DNA of 64,000 bases, from the NCBI RefSeq assembly GCF_011947225.1, contig NZ_JAATVW010000017.1:1-64000 (forward strand), read 5' to 3'. The translations under genes were made by a program, and so were the position numbers. The DNA is from Planosporangium flavigriseum. Its GTDB lineage: Bacteria > Actinomycetota > Actinomycetes > Mycobacteriales > Micromonosporaceae. The notes under the pieces are model-generated. The model did no database searches and was not told where the DNA came from. It saw nothing but the letters and a program-made list of their open reading frames with translations. Of the stretch, positions 35,005 through 45,675 are shown in pieces; the first letter of the stretch is position 1; each line of letters starts with the position of its first letter.

Positions 35005-36663
35005 GTGGACCCGATCCGCGCCGCGCGCGGTACCGAACTGTCGGCCCTCGGCTGGCAGCAGGAGGCCGCGCTCCGCATGCTGCACAACAACCTCGACCCC
35101 GAGGTGGCCGAGCGCCCGCAGGACCTCGTCGTGTACGGCGGCACCGGCAAGGCCGCCCGCGACTGGCCGTCGTTCCACGCGCTGACCCGCACGCTCCGGT
35201 CACTGCGCGACGACGAGACCATGCTGGTGCAGTCCGGCCGCCCGGTGGGCGTGTTCCGTACCCATGAATGGGCCCCGCGTGTGCTGATCGCGAACTCCAA
35301 CCTGGTCGGCGACTGGGCGACCTGGCCCGAGTTCCGCCGCCTGGAGGCGCTCGGGCTGACCATGTACGGGCAGATGACCGCCGGCTCCTGGATCTACATC
35401 GGCACCCAGGGCATCCTGCAGGGCACGTACGAGACGTTCGCGGCCGTGGCGGCGAAACGGTTCGGTGGGTCGCTGGCAGGGACCCTCACGCTGACCGCCG
35501 GCTGCGGCGGAATGGGCGGCGCGCAGCCCCTCGCGGTCACGATGAACGACGGGGTCTGCCTGGTCATCGACGTGGACGCCGCCCGACTGCGGCGTCGCGT
35601 CGACACCCGCTACCTCGACATGGTGGCGAGCGACCTGGACGAAGCCCTGGCGACGGTCCTGAAGGCCAAGGCGGAGCGCCGGGCGCTGTCGGTCGGCGTG
35701 GTGGGCAACGCCGCGACGCTCGTACCCGAGATCCTGGCCCGCGGCGTCGGAGTCGACATCGTCACCGATCAGACCAGCGCGCACGACCCGCTGTCCTATG
35801 TACCCGAGGGCGTCGACCCGGGCGACGCGCCGGACTACGCGGCGAAGAAGCCGGAGGAGTTCACGGACCGGGCCCGCGCGTCGATGGCGAAGCACGTCGA
35901 GGCGATGGTCGGATTCCTGGACGCGGGCACCGAGGTGTTCGACTACGGCAACTCGATCCGGGGCGAGGCGAAGCTGGGCGGCTACGAGCGGGCGTTCGAC
36001 TTCCCCGGCTTCGTGCCGGCGTACATCCGGCCGCTGTTCTGCGAGGGCAAGGGGCCGTTCCGGTGGGCGGCGCTCTCCGGCGACCCGGCCGACATCGCCG
36101 CCACCGACCGGGCGATCCTCGAACTCTTTCCCGAGAACGAGTCGCTGGCCCGGTGGATCAGGATGGCCGGCGAGCGGGTGGCGTTCCAGGGGCTGCCGGC
36201 GCGCATCTGCTGGCTCGGGTACGGCGAGCGGGACAAGGCCGGTCTGCGGTTCAACGAGCTGGTCGCGAGCGGAGCCGTAACCGCGCCGATCGTGATCGGC
36301 CGCGATCACCTGGACTGCGGATCGGTCGCGTCGCCGTACCGGGAGACCGAGGCGATGCGCGACGGCTCCGACGCGATCGCCGACTGGCCGCTGCTCAACG
36401 CCCTGGTCAACACGGCGAGCGGTGCGAGCTGGGTCAGCATTCACCACGGCGGCGGCGTCGGGATCGGCCGGTCCATCCACGCCGGCCAGGTCACCGTCGC
36501 CGACGGCACTCCCCTCGCGGCGCAGAAGATCGAACGGGTACTGACCAACGACCCCGGCATGGGCGTGATCCGGCACGTCGACGCCGGGTACGAGCGTGCC
36601 GAGCAGGTCGCCGCCGAGCATGGAGTACGGGTACCGATGCGGGAGTCCGATGATGTCACCTGA
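35005..36663 (+). CDS. hutU: urocanate hydratase
   Basis: This 552-residue enzyme catalyses the second step of histidine degradation, urocanate to imidazolonepropionate, with NAD+ as bound electrophile. The N-terminal [29 protein letters not shown] and [15 protein letters not shown] are family signatures. The catalytic Cys is in [17 protein letters not shown] (about C434) and the NAD loop GWVG-like region is intact. GTG 35005 has the perfect AGGAGG ribosome binding site 5-6 nt upstream. Full length and apparently functional, unlike hutI and hutH downstream. Confidence 0.96.
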   Translation: MDPIRAARGTELSALGWQQEAALRMLHNNLDPEVAERPQDLVVYGGTGKAARDWPSFHALTRTLRSLRDDETMLVQSGRPVGVFRTHEWAPRVLIANSNLVGDWATWPEFRRLEALGLTMYGQMTAGSWIYIGTQGILQGTYETFAAVAAKRFGGSLAGTLTLTAGCGGMGGAQPLAVTMNDGVCLVIDVDAARLRRRVDTRYLDMVASDLDEALATVLKAKAERRALSVGVVGNAATLVPEILARGVGVDIVTDQTSAHDPLSYVPEGVDPGDAPDYAAKKPEEFTDRARASMAKHVEAMVGFLDAGTEVFDYGNSIRGEAKLGGYERAFDFPGFVPAYIRPLFCEGKGPFRWAALSGDPADIAATDRAILELFPENESLARWIRMAGERVAFQGLPARICWLGYGERDKAGLRFNELVASGAVTAPIVIGRDHLDCGSVASPYRETEAMRDGSDAIADWPLLNALVNTASGASWVSIHHGGGVGIGRSIHAGQVTVADGTPLAAQKIERVLTNDPGMGVIRHVDAGYERAEQVAAEHGVRVPMRESDDVT

Positions 36664-37861
36664 ACGCTTCGCCGCGCTGTGGCGCTCGCTGCTGCCGATC
36701 GGCCGGGACGGGCGCGACGGCGGGTACCTGCGCCGCTCGTGGGGGCCGGCGGACCTGGAGTGCCGCGAGTGGTTCGTCGAGGAGGCGCTCGACCGCGACC
36801 TGACGCTCGACCCCGACGGCAACGGGAACCTGTTCGCCTGGTGGGGAGACCCGACCGCCGGGGACGCTGTGGTAACCGGCAGCCACCTGGACTCGGTACC
36901 GCACGGCGGCGCGTACGACGGCCCCCTCGGCGTGGTCTCCGCGCTGCTCGCGGTCGACGAACTGCGCGAGCGGGGCCGCAAGCCCCGGCGCCCCATCGGG
37001 CTCGCCGTCTTCACCGAGGAGGAGGGGGCCAGGTTCGGCGTCGCCTGCCTCGGCTCCCGGCTGCTCACCGGCGCGATCGACCCTGCCCGGGCCCGGGCCC
37101 TGACCGACCGCGACGGCCTGACCCTCGCCGACGCGATGACGAAGGCCGGCCACGAACCACTTGACCTGGGCGCCGACCCCGAGCGGCTGGGCCGGATCGG
37201 GGCCTTCGTCGAACTGCACATCGAGCAGGGCCGCGCGCTGACCGACCTGGACGCGCCCGTCGGGGTCGGCAGCGCGATCTGGCCGCACGGCCGCTGGCGG
37301 ATGGAGTTCACCGGCGAGGCCAACCACGCCGGTACGACCCGGACGGCCGACCGGCGCGACCCCATGCTGGCGTTCGCCGCAGCCGTACTGGCCGCGAACG
37401 AAGAGGCCCACCGGCAGGGTGCGCACGCGACCATCGGCCGGGTCGAGGTGACGCCCAACGCCACCAACGCGATCGCCTCGTCGGTCGCCGCGTGGCTGGA
37501 CGCCCGCGCGGCCTCCGCCGAGGCCCTGTCATCCCTGGTGGCCGCGGTGCGGGAACGGATCAACGAGCGGGCCGCCGCCGTCGGCACGGGCTTCGCGATG
37601 ATCGCGGAGTCCGAGAGCCCGATCGTCGAGTTCGACTCCGGGCTGCGTGACCGGATCGCGGCGCGGCTCGGCGGGGCGCCGGTGTTGCCGACCGGCGCCG
37701 GCCACGACGCCGGCGTGCTGTCGGCGCACGTACCGACGGCGATGCTGTTCGTACGCAACCCGACCGGGGTGTCCCACGCACCGACCGAGTACGCCACCGA
37801 CGCCGACTGCGCGGCCGGGGTGACCGCCCTCGCGGACACGTTGGAGGAGTTGGCGTGCTGA
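36653..37861 (+). CDS. M20 family amidohydrolase (allantoate amidohydrolase-like) in the hut operon
   Basis: This 402-residue zinc amidohydrolase is of the hydantoinase/carbamoylase group. Metal and catalytic motifs are [19 protein letters not shown] (His, Asp), [10 protein letters not shown] (Glu pair), HIEQG (His) and [11 protein letters not shown] (His). The dimerisation-domain region [10 protein letters not shown] is also present. No hutG is present here. HutF yields N-formylglutamate, so this enzyme probably performs formylglutamate hydrolysis to glutamate and formate (inference from position; the family name refers to allantoate). It overlaps hutU by 11 nt; GGGAG lies 7 nt before ATG 36653. 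ATG 36650 is an alternative. Confidence 0.85.
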   Translation: MSPERFAALWRSLLPIGRDGRDGGYLRRSWGPADLECREWFVEEALDRDLTLDPDGNGNLFAWWGDPTAGDAVVTGSHLDSVPHGGAYDGPLGVVSALLAVDELRERGRKPRRPIGLAVFTEEEGARFGVACLGSRLLTGAIDPARARALTDRDGLTLADAMTKAGHEPLDLGADPERLGRIGAFVELHIEQGRALTDLDAPVGVGSAIWPHGRWRMEFTGEANHAGTTRTADRRDPMLAFAAAVLAANEEAHRQGAHATIGRVEVTPNATNAIASSVAAWLDARAASAEALSSLVAAVRERINERAAAVGTGFAMIAESESPIVEFDSGLRDRIAARLGGAPVLPTGAGHDAGVLSAHVPTAMLFVRNPTGVSHAPTEYATDADCAAGVTALADTLEELAC

Positions 37862-39171
37862 ATCGCTACTGGGCCGAACACGCGCTGCTCAACGGCGCTG
37901 CGGCTCAGGGCGTGCTCATCGAGGTCGACGACGGGCGGATCACGGCGGTCACGCCGGGGGCTTCTGATCGGGATGCCGTCCGGCTACCCGGCCTCACCCT
38001 GCCCGGGCTGGCCAACGCGCACTCGCACGCGTTCCACCGGGCGCTGCGCGGCCGTACCCACGACGGCAGCGGCACGTTCTGGACCTGGCGGGACCGGATG
38101 TACGCCCTGGCCGACCGCCTCGATCCGGACAGCTACTACGCCCTCGCCCGCGCCACGTACGCCGAGATGGCCCTCGCCGGGGTCACCTGCGTGGGCGAGT
38201 TCCACTACCTGCACCACTCCCCCACCGGCTCGCCGTACCCGCTTCCCAACGCCATGGGCTCGGCGCTGATCCAGGCAGCCGCAGCTGCCGGCATCCGGAT
38301 CACGCTGCTCGACGCCTGTTACCTGACGTCCAGCGTGGACGGGAAACCGCTGGCGGGCCCGCAGCGCCGCTTCGGTGACGGCAACGCTTCGCGCTGGACA
38401 GCACGGGCGGCGACGATCGAACCGGCCCCGCACGCGAAGATCGGCGCCGCGATCCACAGCGTCCGGGCCGTACCCGCCGATCAACTCGCCACGGTCGCCG
38501 ACTGGGCGGCGGAACGCGGGGCCCCGCTGCACTTCCACCTGTCGGAGCAGCGCGGCGAGAACGACGCCTGCCTAGAGTTTTATGGACGCACCCCGACCGA
38601 GGTGCTCGCCGATGCCGGCGCGCTCGGGCCCGCCAGCACCGCCGTACACGCCACCCACCTCACCGACCTTGACCGTACCGAGCTGGGCGACACCGAAACG
38701 GCCGTCTGCCTCTGCCCCACCACCGAGCGCGACCTCGCCGACGGGATCGGCCCGGCGCGGGCCCTCGCCGACGCCGGCAGCCCGCTCTGCCTGGGCAGCG
38801 ACAGCCACGCGGTGATCGACCTGTTCGAGGAGGCCCGCACGGTCGAGCTGGACGAACGGCTGCGCACCGAGCGCCGGGGCCACTTCGACGCCGCCGAGCT
38901 GTTGCGGGCGGCCAGCAGTGCCGGCCACAAAGCGTTGGGCTGGGACGACGCGGGCGTCATCGCGCCCGGCGCGCGGGCGGATCTGGTGACGGTCCGGCTC
39001 GACTCGGTCCGCACCGCTGGCGTCGAGGCAGGACCGGCGGTGGTCTTCTCCGCCGGCGCGGCAGACGTGTCGCACGTGGTCGTCGACGGGAGGGTGATCG
39101 TCCGCGACGGCGTTCACCGGTCGATCGACGTTGCCGCCGAACTCGCCCGGTCGATCGGGGCGCTGTGGTGA
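37855..39171 (+). CDS. hutF: formimidoylglutamate deiminase
   Basis: This 438-residue amidohydrolase-superfamily enzyme deiminates N-formimino-glutamate to N-formylglutamate and ammonia in the five-step hut branch. The metal site is [13 protein letters not shown] (HxH), the substrate region is [15 protein letters not shown] supplies the third His, and the Asp ligand is in [21 protein letters not shown] 37855 overlaps the preceding stop by 7 nt. The next gene, hutI, starts by GTGA overlap at 39168. Full length. Confidence 0.95.
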   Translation: MLNRYWAEHALLNGAAAQGVLIEVDDGRITAVTPGASDRDAVRLPGLTLPGLANAHSHAFHRALRGRTHDGSGTFWTWRDRMYALADRLDPDSYYALARATYAEMALAGVTCVGEFHYLHHSPTGSPYPLPNAMGSALIQAAAAAGIRITLLDACYLTSSVDGKPLAGPQRRFGDGNASRWTARAATIEPAPHAKIGAAIHSVRAVPADQLATVADWAAERGAPLHFHLSEQRGENDACLEFYGRTPTEVLADAGALGPASTAVHATHLTDLDRTELGDTETAVCLCPTTERDLADGIGPARALADAGSPLCLGSDSHAVIDLFEEARTVELDERLRTERRGHFDAAELLRAASSAGHKALGWDDAGVIAPGARADLVTVRLDSVRTAGVEAGPAVVFSAGAADVSHVVVDGRVIVRDGVHRSIDVAAELARSIGALW

Positions 39172-40430
39172 GCCTTCTCGTCACCAACCTCGGTGAGCTC
39201 GTCACCAACGATCCAACGCTGGGCGACGGGCCGCTCGGACTGCGCCGCGACGCCGCGATCGTGATCGAGGACGGGCGCGTGGCCTGGATCGGAGACGCAG
39301 CAGCCGCCCCCGCCGCAGACGAGCGGCGAGACGCCGAAGGGCGGGCCGGACTGCCCGGGTTCGTCGACAGCCACGCCCATCTCGTCTTCGCCGGGGACCG
39401 CGCGGCCGAGTTCGCCGCGCGGATGGCCGGCGAGCCGTACACCGGCGGCGGCATCCGCACCACCGTCGCGGCCACCCGCGCCGCCAGCGACGACGCGCTT
39501 CGCGCCAACGTGGTGCGCCTACGCCGCGAAGCGCTACGCCAGGGCACGACCACGATCGAGATCAAATCCGGGTACGGGCTGAGCGTCGCCGACGAGGCCC
39601 GCTCGCTGCGGATCGCGGCCGAGTTCACCGACGAGACCACGTTCCTCGGTGCGCACGTGGTGCCCGCCGATCGCGAGCCCGACGACTACGTCAAAGACGT
39701 GTGCGGGGAGATGCTGGCCGCCTGCAGCCCGTACGCGAAATGGGTCGACGTCTTCTGCGAGCGCGGCGCGTTCGACGGCGAGCAGTCCCGCGCGGTCCTG
39801 ATCGCCGGCCGCAAGGCGGGCCTGGGCCTGCGCGTGCACGCCAACCAACTCGGCCCCGGGCCCGGTGTGCAACTGGCCGTCGAACTGGGCGCGGCGAGCG
39901 CCGATCACTGTACCCACCTGACCGATCAGGACGTCGCGGCGCTGAGCGGCTCCGGCACCGTCGCCGCTCTGCTGCCCGGTGCCGAGTTCTCGACCCGCTC
40001 GCCGTACCCGGACGCACGCCGCCTGCTCGACGCGGGCGTGACCGTCGCCCTCGCCACCGACTGCAACCCCGGCTCGTCGTACACGTCGTCGATGCCGTTC
40101 TGCATCGCCCTCGCGGTCCGGGAAATGCGGATAACCCCGGCGGAAGCGGTCCACGCGGCGACCGCCGGCGGTGCGCGGGCGCTGCGCCGCGACGATGTGG
40201 GCCGGCGCCGCTCGCCCACTGCGCCCTGGTCGCAATGGGCGAAGGCTGGGCGCTCGGCAAGGACGGCGCCCGCCTCGGTGCGGCGGAGGCGCTGCAGTCG
40301 GCCGGACTGCGACCGATCGAGCTGGCGGCCAAGGAGGGGCTGGCGCTCATCAACGGCACCGACGGCATGCTCGGCATGCTGCTGCTGGCCCTGTACGACC
40401 TCGCCCACCTGCTCACCATGGCCGACCTGA
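39168..40430 (+). pseudogene. hutI: imidazolonepropionase remnant, C-terminus lost by fusion to hutH
   Basis: Residues 1 to about 345 (to position about 40203) are a good Hut[19 protein letters not shown] (metal HxH and substrate Arg), [36 protein letters not shown] and [15 protein letters not shown]. After ALRRDDVG the expected C-terminal strand segment (about 45-55 residues) is absent. The DNA passes directly into hutH sequence in another frame, so the open frame reads about 75 unrelated residues to 40430. HutI normally has about 390-420 residues. The active-site residues remain but the folded barrel is probably incomplete. The GTG overlaps the hutF stop. Confidence 0.8.
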
Positions 40431-41302
40431 CCGCGGCGCTCGCCATCGAGGCGATGCTCGGCACGGACCGGCCGTTCCAGCCCGAACTGCACGCGATCCG
40501 CCCCCACCCCGGCCAGGCCGTCTCCGCCGCCAACATCTACCGGCTGCTGCAGGACTCCCGGATCATGGACTCGCACCGCAACGACCTCGTCCACGCGGTG
40601 CAGGACGCGTACTCGATGCGCTGCGCCCCGCAGGTCTCCGGCGCCGCCCGGGACACGGTGGAGTTCGCGAGAACCGTGGCGGCCCGGGAGCTGGTGTCCA
40701 TCGTGGACAACCCGGTCGTCCTGCCGGACGGGCGGGTCGAGTCGACCGGCAACTTCCACGGCGCCCCGCTCGGGTTCGCCTGCGACTTCCTCGCGATCGC
40801 CGCCGCCGAGGTCGGCGCGATCTCCGAGCGGCGCGTCGACCGGCTGCTCGACGTGTGCCGGTCGCGCGACCTGCCGCCGTTCCTGACCCCGGACGCGGGC
40901 GTCAACTCCGGGCTGATGATCGCCCAGTACACAGCGGCCGGGATCGTGGCCGAGAACCGGCGGCTGGCGTCGCCGGCGAGCGTGGACTCCCTCCCGACCT
41001 CCGGCATGCAGGAGGACCACGTCTCGATGGGCTGGGCGGCGGGCCGCAAGCTGCGTACCGTCCTGGACAACCTGACCAGCCTGCTCGCCGTCGAGCTGCT
41101 GGCGTCAGTACGCGGCCTGCAACTCCGGGCGCCACTGACGCCGTCGCCGGCCGGCCGGGTGGCCAGCTCGATGGTCGAACCGTTCGCCGGGCAGCCCGGA
41201 CCGGATCTGTTTCTCGCGCCGGTCCTGGAGGCCGCCCGTGACCTGGTCCGCGGCCCTGAGCTGCGCGCTGCCGTGGAGGCCGCGGTCGGCCCGCTGCGCT
41301 AA
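40205..41302 (+). pseudogene. hutH: histidine ammonia-lyase remnant without the MIO motif
   Basis: Homology begins abruptly at [18 protein letters not shown], the text that in HutH directly follows the Ala-Ser-Gly triad forming the MIO cofactor. It then continues normally to the C-terminus ([58 protein letters not shown]). About 365 of about 510 residues remain; the N-terminal 145-150 with the MIO triad and the Tyr/His active-site residues are gone. There is no start codon of its own before the homology; the first in-frame ATG is at 40235. Without MIO it cannot deaminate histidine. The 3' end overlaps convergent rdgB by 4 nt. Confidence 0.85.
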
Positions 41303-41904
41303 TGGGACTCGATCTGCTCGTGAAGAATGTCCGCGAGCGCCCGCATCGCCTGGCCGCGGTGGCTGATCGCGTCCTTCTCCTCGGCCGTGAGCTCCGCATT
41401 GGTCCGGGTGTTGCCGGCCGCCACGAAGATCGGGTCGTACCCGAAGCCGTTCTCCCCGCGCGGCTCGCGGATCAGCTTGCCCGGCTGCCTGCCGTGGGTG
41501 ACGTACTCGCGGCCGCCGGGAATACACAGCGCCGCCGCGCAGACGAACTCGGCGCCCAGGTGTTCGTCCGGCACCTCGGCCACCTGGCCCAGCACGAGCC
41601 GCAGGTTGGCCTCGTCGTCCCCGTGCCGGCCGGCCCAGCGGGCGCTGAACACGCCCGGCATGCCGTTGAGCACGTCGACGGTGATCCCGGAGTCGTCGGC
41701 GATCGTCGGCAGCCCGGTCGCCTGCACGCCGGCGCGCGCCTTGAGCAGCGCGTTCTCCTCGAACGTCAACCCGGTCTCGGGGACCTCCGGGTAGGCCGGG
41801 ACGTCATCGAGCCCCGCGATCTCGACGTCGGCGCCGGTCGCGTCGAGGATGCGCCGCAGCTCGCGCAGCTTCTTGGCGTTCCGCGTCGCCAGCAGCACCC
41901 TCAC
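41299..41904 (-). CDS. rdgB: RdgB/HAM1 non-canonical purine NTP pyrophosphatase
   Basis: This 201-residue housecleaning enzyme hydrolyses dITP, dXTP and related nucleotides. The N-terminal [17 protein letters not shown] binds the phosphate. [24 protein letters not shown] carries the catalytic DDSG and base pocket. [11 protein letters not shown] and [10 protein letters not shown] complete the family motifs. The GTG start overlaps the rph stop (4 nt), so the two are translationally coupled, as in M. tuberculosis Rv1340-Rv1341. Confidence 0.96.
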   Translation of the reverse strand: MRVLLATRNAKKLRELRRILDATGADVEIAGLDDVPAYPEVPETGLTFEENALLKARAGVQATGLPTIADDSGITVDVLNGMPGVFSARWAGRHGDDEANLRLVLGQVAEVPDEHLGAEFVCAAALCIPGGREYVTHGRQPGKLIREPRGENGFGYDPIFVAAGNTRTNAELTAEEKDAISHRGQAMRALADILHEQIESH

Positions 41905-42626
41905 GACAGCGCCTCGCGCTGGATGCGGGTCAGCTCGGCGCAGCCGGCCGCGCCGAGGTCGATCAACGCGTCCAACTCGGCGCGGTTGAACACGTCCTGC
42001 TCCCCGGTGCCCTGGACTTCGACCAGGTCACCGGCGCCGGTGCAGACCACGTTCATGTCCACGTCGGCGACGACGTCCTCCTCGTAGCACAGGTCCAGCC
42101 GCGGCTCGCCGCGGAGGATGCCGACGCTCACGGCGCTGACCGATCGGTGCATCACCTTCTCCACCGAGCTTTTCAACGAGCCGTTCTCGGCCATCCACGA
42201 CACCGCATCGTGCAGCGCCACATACGCGCCGGTGATGGCCGCCGTACGGGTGCCACCGTCGGCCTGCAGCACGTCGCAGTCGAGGACGATCGAGTTCTCC
42301 CCAAGCGCCTTGAGATCGACGCAGGCCCGCAGGCTGCGGCCGATCAGCCGGGAGATCTCGTGCGTACGCCCGCTGATCTTGCCTCGGACGCTCTCCCGCT
42401 CGCTGCGCGTCGTGGTGGCGCGCGGCAGCATCGCGTACTCCGCGGTGACCCAGCCGAGGCCGGAACCCTTGCGCCAACGCGGCACCCCCTCGGTGACGCT
42501 GGCGGTGCACAGCACCCAGGTGTCGCCGAACTGGACGAGCACCGAACCTTCCGGGTGCTTGGTCCAGTTGCGTTGCAGGGTCACCGGGCGCAGTTGATCC
42601 GGTGCGCGTCCATCGGGTCGGGCCAT
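41901..42626 (-). CDS. rph: ribonuclease PH
   Basis: This 241-residue phosphorolytic 3' exoribonuclease matures tRNA 3' ends. Motifs: [13 protein letters not shown] at the start, [18 protein letters not shown], the hexamer-forming [47 protein letters not shown] and the C-terminal [22 protein letters not shown] 42626 gives MARPDGRAP. There is no Shine-Dalgarno, but on the minus strand TAGGGT lies 7 nt before the ATG, another leaderless-type start. It is coupled to rdgB by a GTGA overlap. Confidence 0.97.
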   Translation of the reverse strand: MARPDGRAPDQLRPVTLQRNWTKHPEGSVLVQFGDTWVLCTASVTEGVPRWRKGSGLGWVTAEYAMLPRATTTRSERESVRGKISGRTHEISRLIGRSLRACVDLKALGENSIVLDCDVLQADGGTRTAAITGAYVALHDAVSWMAENGSLKSSVEKVMHRSVSAVSVGILRGEPRLDLCYEEDVVADVDMNVVCTGAGDLVEVQGTGEQDVFNRAELDALIDLGAAGCAELTRIQREALS

Positions 42627-42659
42627 GACCATCACCCTAGGGTGCGGGTGCGACGGTCC

Positions 42660-43742
42660 TCACGTCAGCCCTTTGTTGTTCTTCTTCTCCTGCGGGTGCT
42701 CGTCCACCTTCCGGTCGTCGCGCAGCGGGAGGTACGGCTCCTTGTCTTGCGGCCGCAGGCCGGTCACGATGGCCCGCTGCCGCTCCAGTTCCGCGTCGAA
42801 CTCGGCTCCCAACAGGATCGCGATGTTCGAAATCCACAGCCAGACCAGGGCCGCGATCGCGCCGCCCAGGGCACCGTAGGTCTTGTTGTACGAGCCGAAG
42901 TTCGACACGTACAGCGCGAACGCGCCGGAGGCGATGACCCACACCACGACGGCGAGCACGCCGCCCGGGGTGATCCAGCGGAACCCGGTGTGCCGGGCGT
43001 TGGGCGCCAGGTAGTACAGCAGCGCGAAAGCCAGGCTGATCAGAACGAGCACGACCGGCCACTTGGCGATGTTCCAGACGAGAATGGCCGTGTTGCCGAC
43101 GTGCAGCAGGCGGCCGACCACCTCGGCGAGCTTGCCGGTCAGCACGACGGCCAGGGCGCTGACCACCAGCAGGGCGCCGATCAGGATCGTCAGGCCGAGG
43201 CGCAGCGGCAGCGTCTTCCAGAAGGGGCGCCCCTCCGGCACGTCGTAGATCGCGTTCGCGGCCCGCATGAACGCCCCGATGTAGCCCGACGCCGACCACA
43301 GCGCGCCGAGCAGACCGACGATCGCGAAGATCCCGGCGCCAGCGCTCGCGTTCTGCAGCGCCTTCTCGATCGCCGGCCCGATCACCGGCTGCGCCTGCGG
43401 CGGCAGGAACTGCTGGATGGCCTTGATCACCGTGCCCGGGGCGTTCTTGCTGAGCATGCCCAGCCCCGAGGCCAGCGCCAGCAGCCCGGGGAACAGCGAC
43501 AGGATGCCGTAGTAGGTCAGGGCCGCCGCCCAGTCGGTGAGGTTGTCGGTCTGGAACTGCTTGAGGGTGCGCTTGAGCACGCCCTTCCAACTCGGTTTGG
43601 TCAGGTCGGTCGGGCTCTCGGGCTGCGCCCGACCGGCCCGCTCCTTCTCTTCGTCGGTTGCCTGCTGGCCGGCCGGGTCCTGCTGTCGGTCTCGTTGCTG
43701 AGGCAGGTCCTGCCGCCGGTCGCGCGTGTCTCGCTCGTCCAC
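42660..43742 (-). CDS. YihY/BrkB family membrane protein
   Basis: This 360-residue integral membrane protein has a charged, Gln-rich N-terminus (about 1-45). Six hydrophobic helices follow between about 75 and 325 with family motifs WAAALTYYGILSLFPGLLALAS, YDVPEGRPFWKTLPLRLGLT and ALVWLWISNIAILLGAEFDAELER. A charged tail KKNNKGLT ends it. The family is often labelled RNase BN in error; its function as transporter or envelope protein is unproven. GTG 43742 has GGAG 7 nt upstream. 193 nt separate it from the MBL gene; no gene is evident there. Confidence 0.88.
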   Translation of the reverse strand: MDERDTRDRRQDLPQQRDRQQDPAGQQATDEEKERAGRAQPESPTDLTKPSWKGVLKRTLKQFQTDNLTDWAAALTYYGILSLFPGLLALASGLGMLSKNAPGTVIKAIQQFLPPQAQPVIGPAIEKALQNASAGAGIFAIVGLLGALWSASGYIGAFMRAANAIYDVPEGRPFWKTLPLRLGLTILIGALLVVSALAVVLTGKLAEVVGRLLHVGNTAILVWNIAKWPVVLVLISLAFALLYYLAPNARHTGFRWITPGGVLAVVVWVIASGAFALYVSNFGSYNKTYGALGGAIAALVWLWISNIAILLGAEFDAELERQRAIVTGLRPQDKEPYLPLRDDRKVDEHPQEKKNNKGLT

Positions 43743-43935
43743 CGTGCGCTCCTTCCGGGATTACCGCTTGTGTTCCCGAAATGAGCACGGTGAACCGTCA
43801 ATGGATCGTGATCGGCGGCGAAATGTGTTGCTCAAGCCTGGCCAGTGCCGCCTCGATCTCGGCATCGATCCTGATGTCCGCGCGCTGAGTGCGCGACGCC
43901 GTTGACGTCGGGCAAATTGTGGGCGACGAGATATT

Positions 43936-44685
43936 TCAGATCTCGTACCGGCAGCCCGGGCGGACGACTTCGACCGGCCCGGCGAACGCCGACGACGCGG
44001 CCTCGAACGTCTCCGACTCGCTGCCCCACGCGGTCACCAGATGGGTCAGCAGCAGCCGGCCGACGCCGGCCTTGGCCGCGTGCTCGCCCGCTTCCCGGCC
44101 GGTGAGGTGCAGGTCGGGAGGGTTGTCCATGCCGTCGAGGTAGCTCGCCTCGCACAGGAACGCGTCGGCGCCCTGCGCCAGGCGTACCAGCGACTCGCAG
44201 GGCGCGGTGTCGGCCGAGTACACGAGCACCCGCCCACCGTGCTCGATGCGGACGCCGTAGGTCTCGACCGGATGGTTGACCCGGTCGACGGTGACCTGGA
44301 ACGGCCCGATCGGGAACGTGCCGGGCTGTAGCGCATAGAAGGAGTAGACGTCGTCGAGCGGCCCCTCGTCGGGTCCGCCGTACGCCGCGGCCAGCCGCTC
44401 CGGGGCGCCCGGCGGCGCGTAGACCGGGAGGGTCGGCAGCGGCCCGGTCGGCGCGTAGCGGCGTGCCACCACGTAGGCGCAGGCGTCGAAGATGTGATCG
44501 GCGTGCAGGTGCGACAGCAGGATGGCGTCGACGGTGTACAGGCCGGAGAAGCGCTGCAGCGCCGACAGCGAACCGGTGCCGAAGTCGATCAGCAGCCGGA
44601 ACCCGTCCGCCTCGAGCAGGTAGGACGAGCAGGCCGACTCCGGGCCGGGAAAGCTGCCGGCACACCCAAGGACGGTCAGCCTCAT
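43936..44685 (-). CDS. metallo-beta-lactamase fold hydrolase (Rv1339-type)
   Basis: This 249-residue MBL-fold hydrolase has the dinuclear metal motif HLHADH (H59, H61, D63, H64). Further ligands are in VNHPVETYG and [11 protein letters not shown], and the C-terminal [11 protein letters not shown] is related to RNase Z and phosphodiesterases. Its position after murI and close to rph matches Rv1339 of M. tuberculosis, reported to be an atypical cAMP phosphodiesterase; by analogy it may lower cAMP here (inference). Its start overlaps the murI stop by 4 nt, so the two are coupled. Confidence 0.88.
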   Translation of the reverse strand: MRLTVLGCAGSFPGPESACSSYLLEADGFRLLIDFGTGSLSALQRFSGLYTVDAILLSHLHADHIFDACAYVVARRYAPTGPLPTLPVYAPPGAPERLAAAYGGPDEGPLDDVYSFYALQPGTFPIGPFQVTVDRVNHPVETYGVRIEHGGRVLVYSADTAPCESLVRLAQGADAFLCEASYLDGMDNPPDLHLTGREAGEHAAKAGVGRLLLTHLVTAWGSESETFEAASSAFAGPVEVVRPGCRYEI

Positions 44686-45491
44686 GCCGCCGCCTCGACG
44701 GGAGCGGCACCGGTCAGGCCGACCTCGGGGCCGATGAAGCGGCGCGCCAGGCGGGCGAACCTCTCGGTGTCGCCGGTGGCCAGGAACCGGTGCTCCGGCA
44801 GCGGCGCGTCGTCGGGGCGCAGCAGGTCGAGTTCGGTCAGCACGCGGTAGACGTCCTTCGCCGTCTCGTCGGCGCTCGATACCAGCGTGACACCGTCGCC
44901 CATGACCAGCCCGAGCAGCCCGGCCAGCAGCGGGTAGTGGGTGCAGCCGAGCACCAGCGTGTCGACCTGGGCGCGCTGCAGCGGCTCCAGGTACCCGCTC
45001 GCCAGTCCGAGCAGCGCCCGGCCCGAGGTGACGCCGCGCTCGACGAAGTCGACGAACTGGGGGCAGGCGACGCCGTGCACCGTGACGTGCGGCGCAGCGG
45101 CGAACGCATCGTCGTACGCCCGGCTGTTGATCGTGGTCTTGGTGCCGATGACACCGATCTGTCCGTTACGGGTGGCGGCGACGGCCCGACGGACGGCGGG
45201 ACCGATGACCTCGACCACGGGCACCGGGTAACGCTCGCGGGCGTCGTGCAGGCAGGCCGCGGAGGCGCTGTTACATGCGATCACCAGCATCTTGACGCCC
45301 TGCTCGACCAGATGGTCCAGGCACTGGAGCGCGAAACGGCGCACGTCAGCTATAGGCTTAGGGCCGTAAGGCACATTCGCTGTGTCTCCGACGTACAGGA
45401 CCTGTTCGTGCGGCAACTGGTCGAGGATGGCGCGAGCCACGGTCAGACCGCCGACGCCTGAGTCAAAGATCCCGATGGGCGCGTCCGTCAC
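44682..45491 (-). CDS. murI: glutamate racemase
   Basis: This 269-residue cofactor-independent racemase supplies D-glutamate for peptidoglycan. [17 protein letters not shown] is the N-terminal signature, the first catalytic Cys is C73 in VIACNSASA, and the second is in [13 protein letters not shown] 45491 is chosen since it gives [11 protein letters not shown]; the open frame to 45545 adds only Arg-rich text. No Shine-Dalgarno is present. On the minus strand TAGGCT lies 7 nt before the GTG, suggesting a leaderless mRNA. Confidence 0.96.
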   Translation of the reverse strand: MTDAPIGIFDSGVGGLTVARAILDQLPHEQVLYVGDTANVPYGPKPIADVRRFALQCLDHLVEQGVKMLVIACNSASAACLHDARERYPVPVVEVIGPAVRRAVAATRNGQIGVIGTKTTINSRAYDDAFAAAPHVTVHGVACPQFVDFVERGVTSGRALLGLASGYLEPLQRAQVDTLVLGCTHYPLLAGLLGLVMGDGVTLVSSADETAKDVYRVLTELDLLRPDDAPLPEHRFLATGDTERFARLARRFIGPEVGLTGAAPVEAAA

Positions 45492-45601
45492 GCAGCGCAG
45501 CCTACGCCGACGGACCCGTCTCTCTCTCAACATCACGCGCCACATGTCGCCAACGTGACACCCATGGTCACGGCTGACCAGTACCCATTACGCAAGGTCC
45601 A

Positions 45602-45623
45602 TTTCACTGTGCAGTGAGTGAAA
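45602..45623. promoter_or_regulatory. nested palindrome upstream of a membrane-protein gene
   Basis: Outer arms TTTCACT (45602-45608) and AGTGAAA (45617-45623) and inner CACTG/CAGTG form overlapping dyads in a low-GC patch 53 nt before the ATG at 45676. It may be an operator; the regulator is unknown. Confidence 0.4.
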
Positions 45624-45675
45624 ATACGCAGTCGGTACTTTTCGGGACATCAAGCCAAAACGAAGGACTCGATCG

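Noticed and set aside
40235-41302. HutH as a functional shortened protein starting at ATG 40235
   Set aside because: It would lack the Ala-Ser-Gly MIO triad and the N-terminal active-site residues, so no ammonia-lyase activity is possible.
43805-43935. Minus-strand translation ending AALARLEQHISPPITIH, possibly a small antitoxin
   Set aside because: No start codon or ribosome binding site in frame and no partner toxin; kept only as a curiosity.
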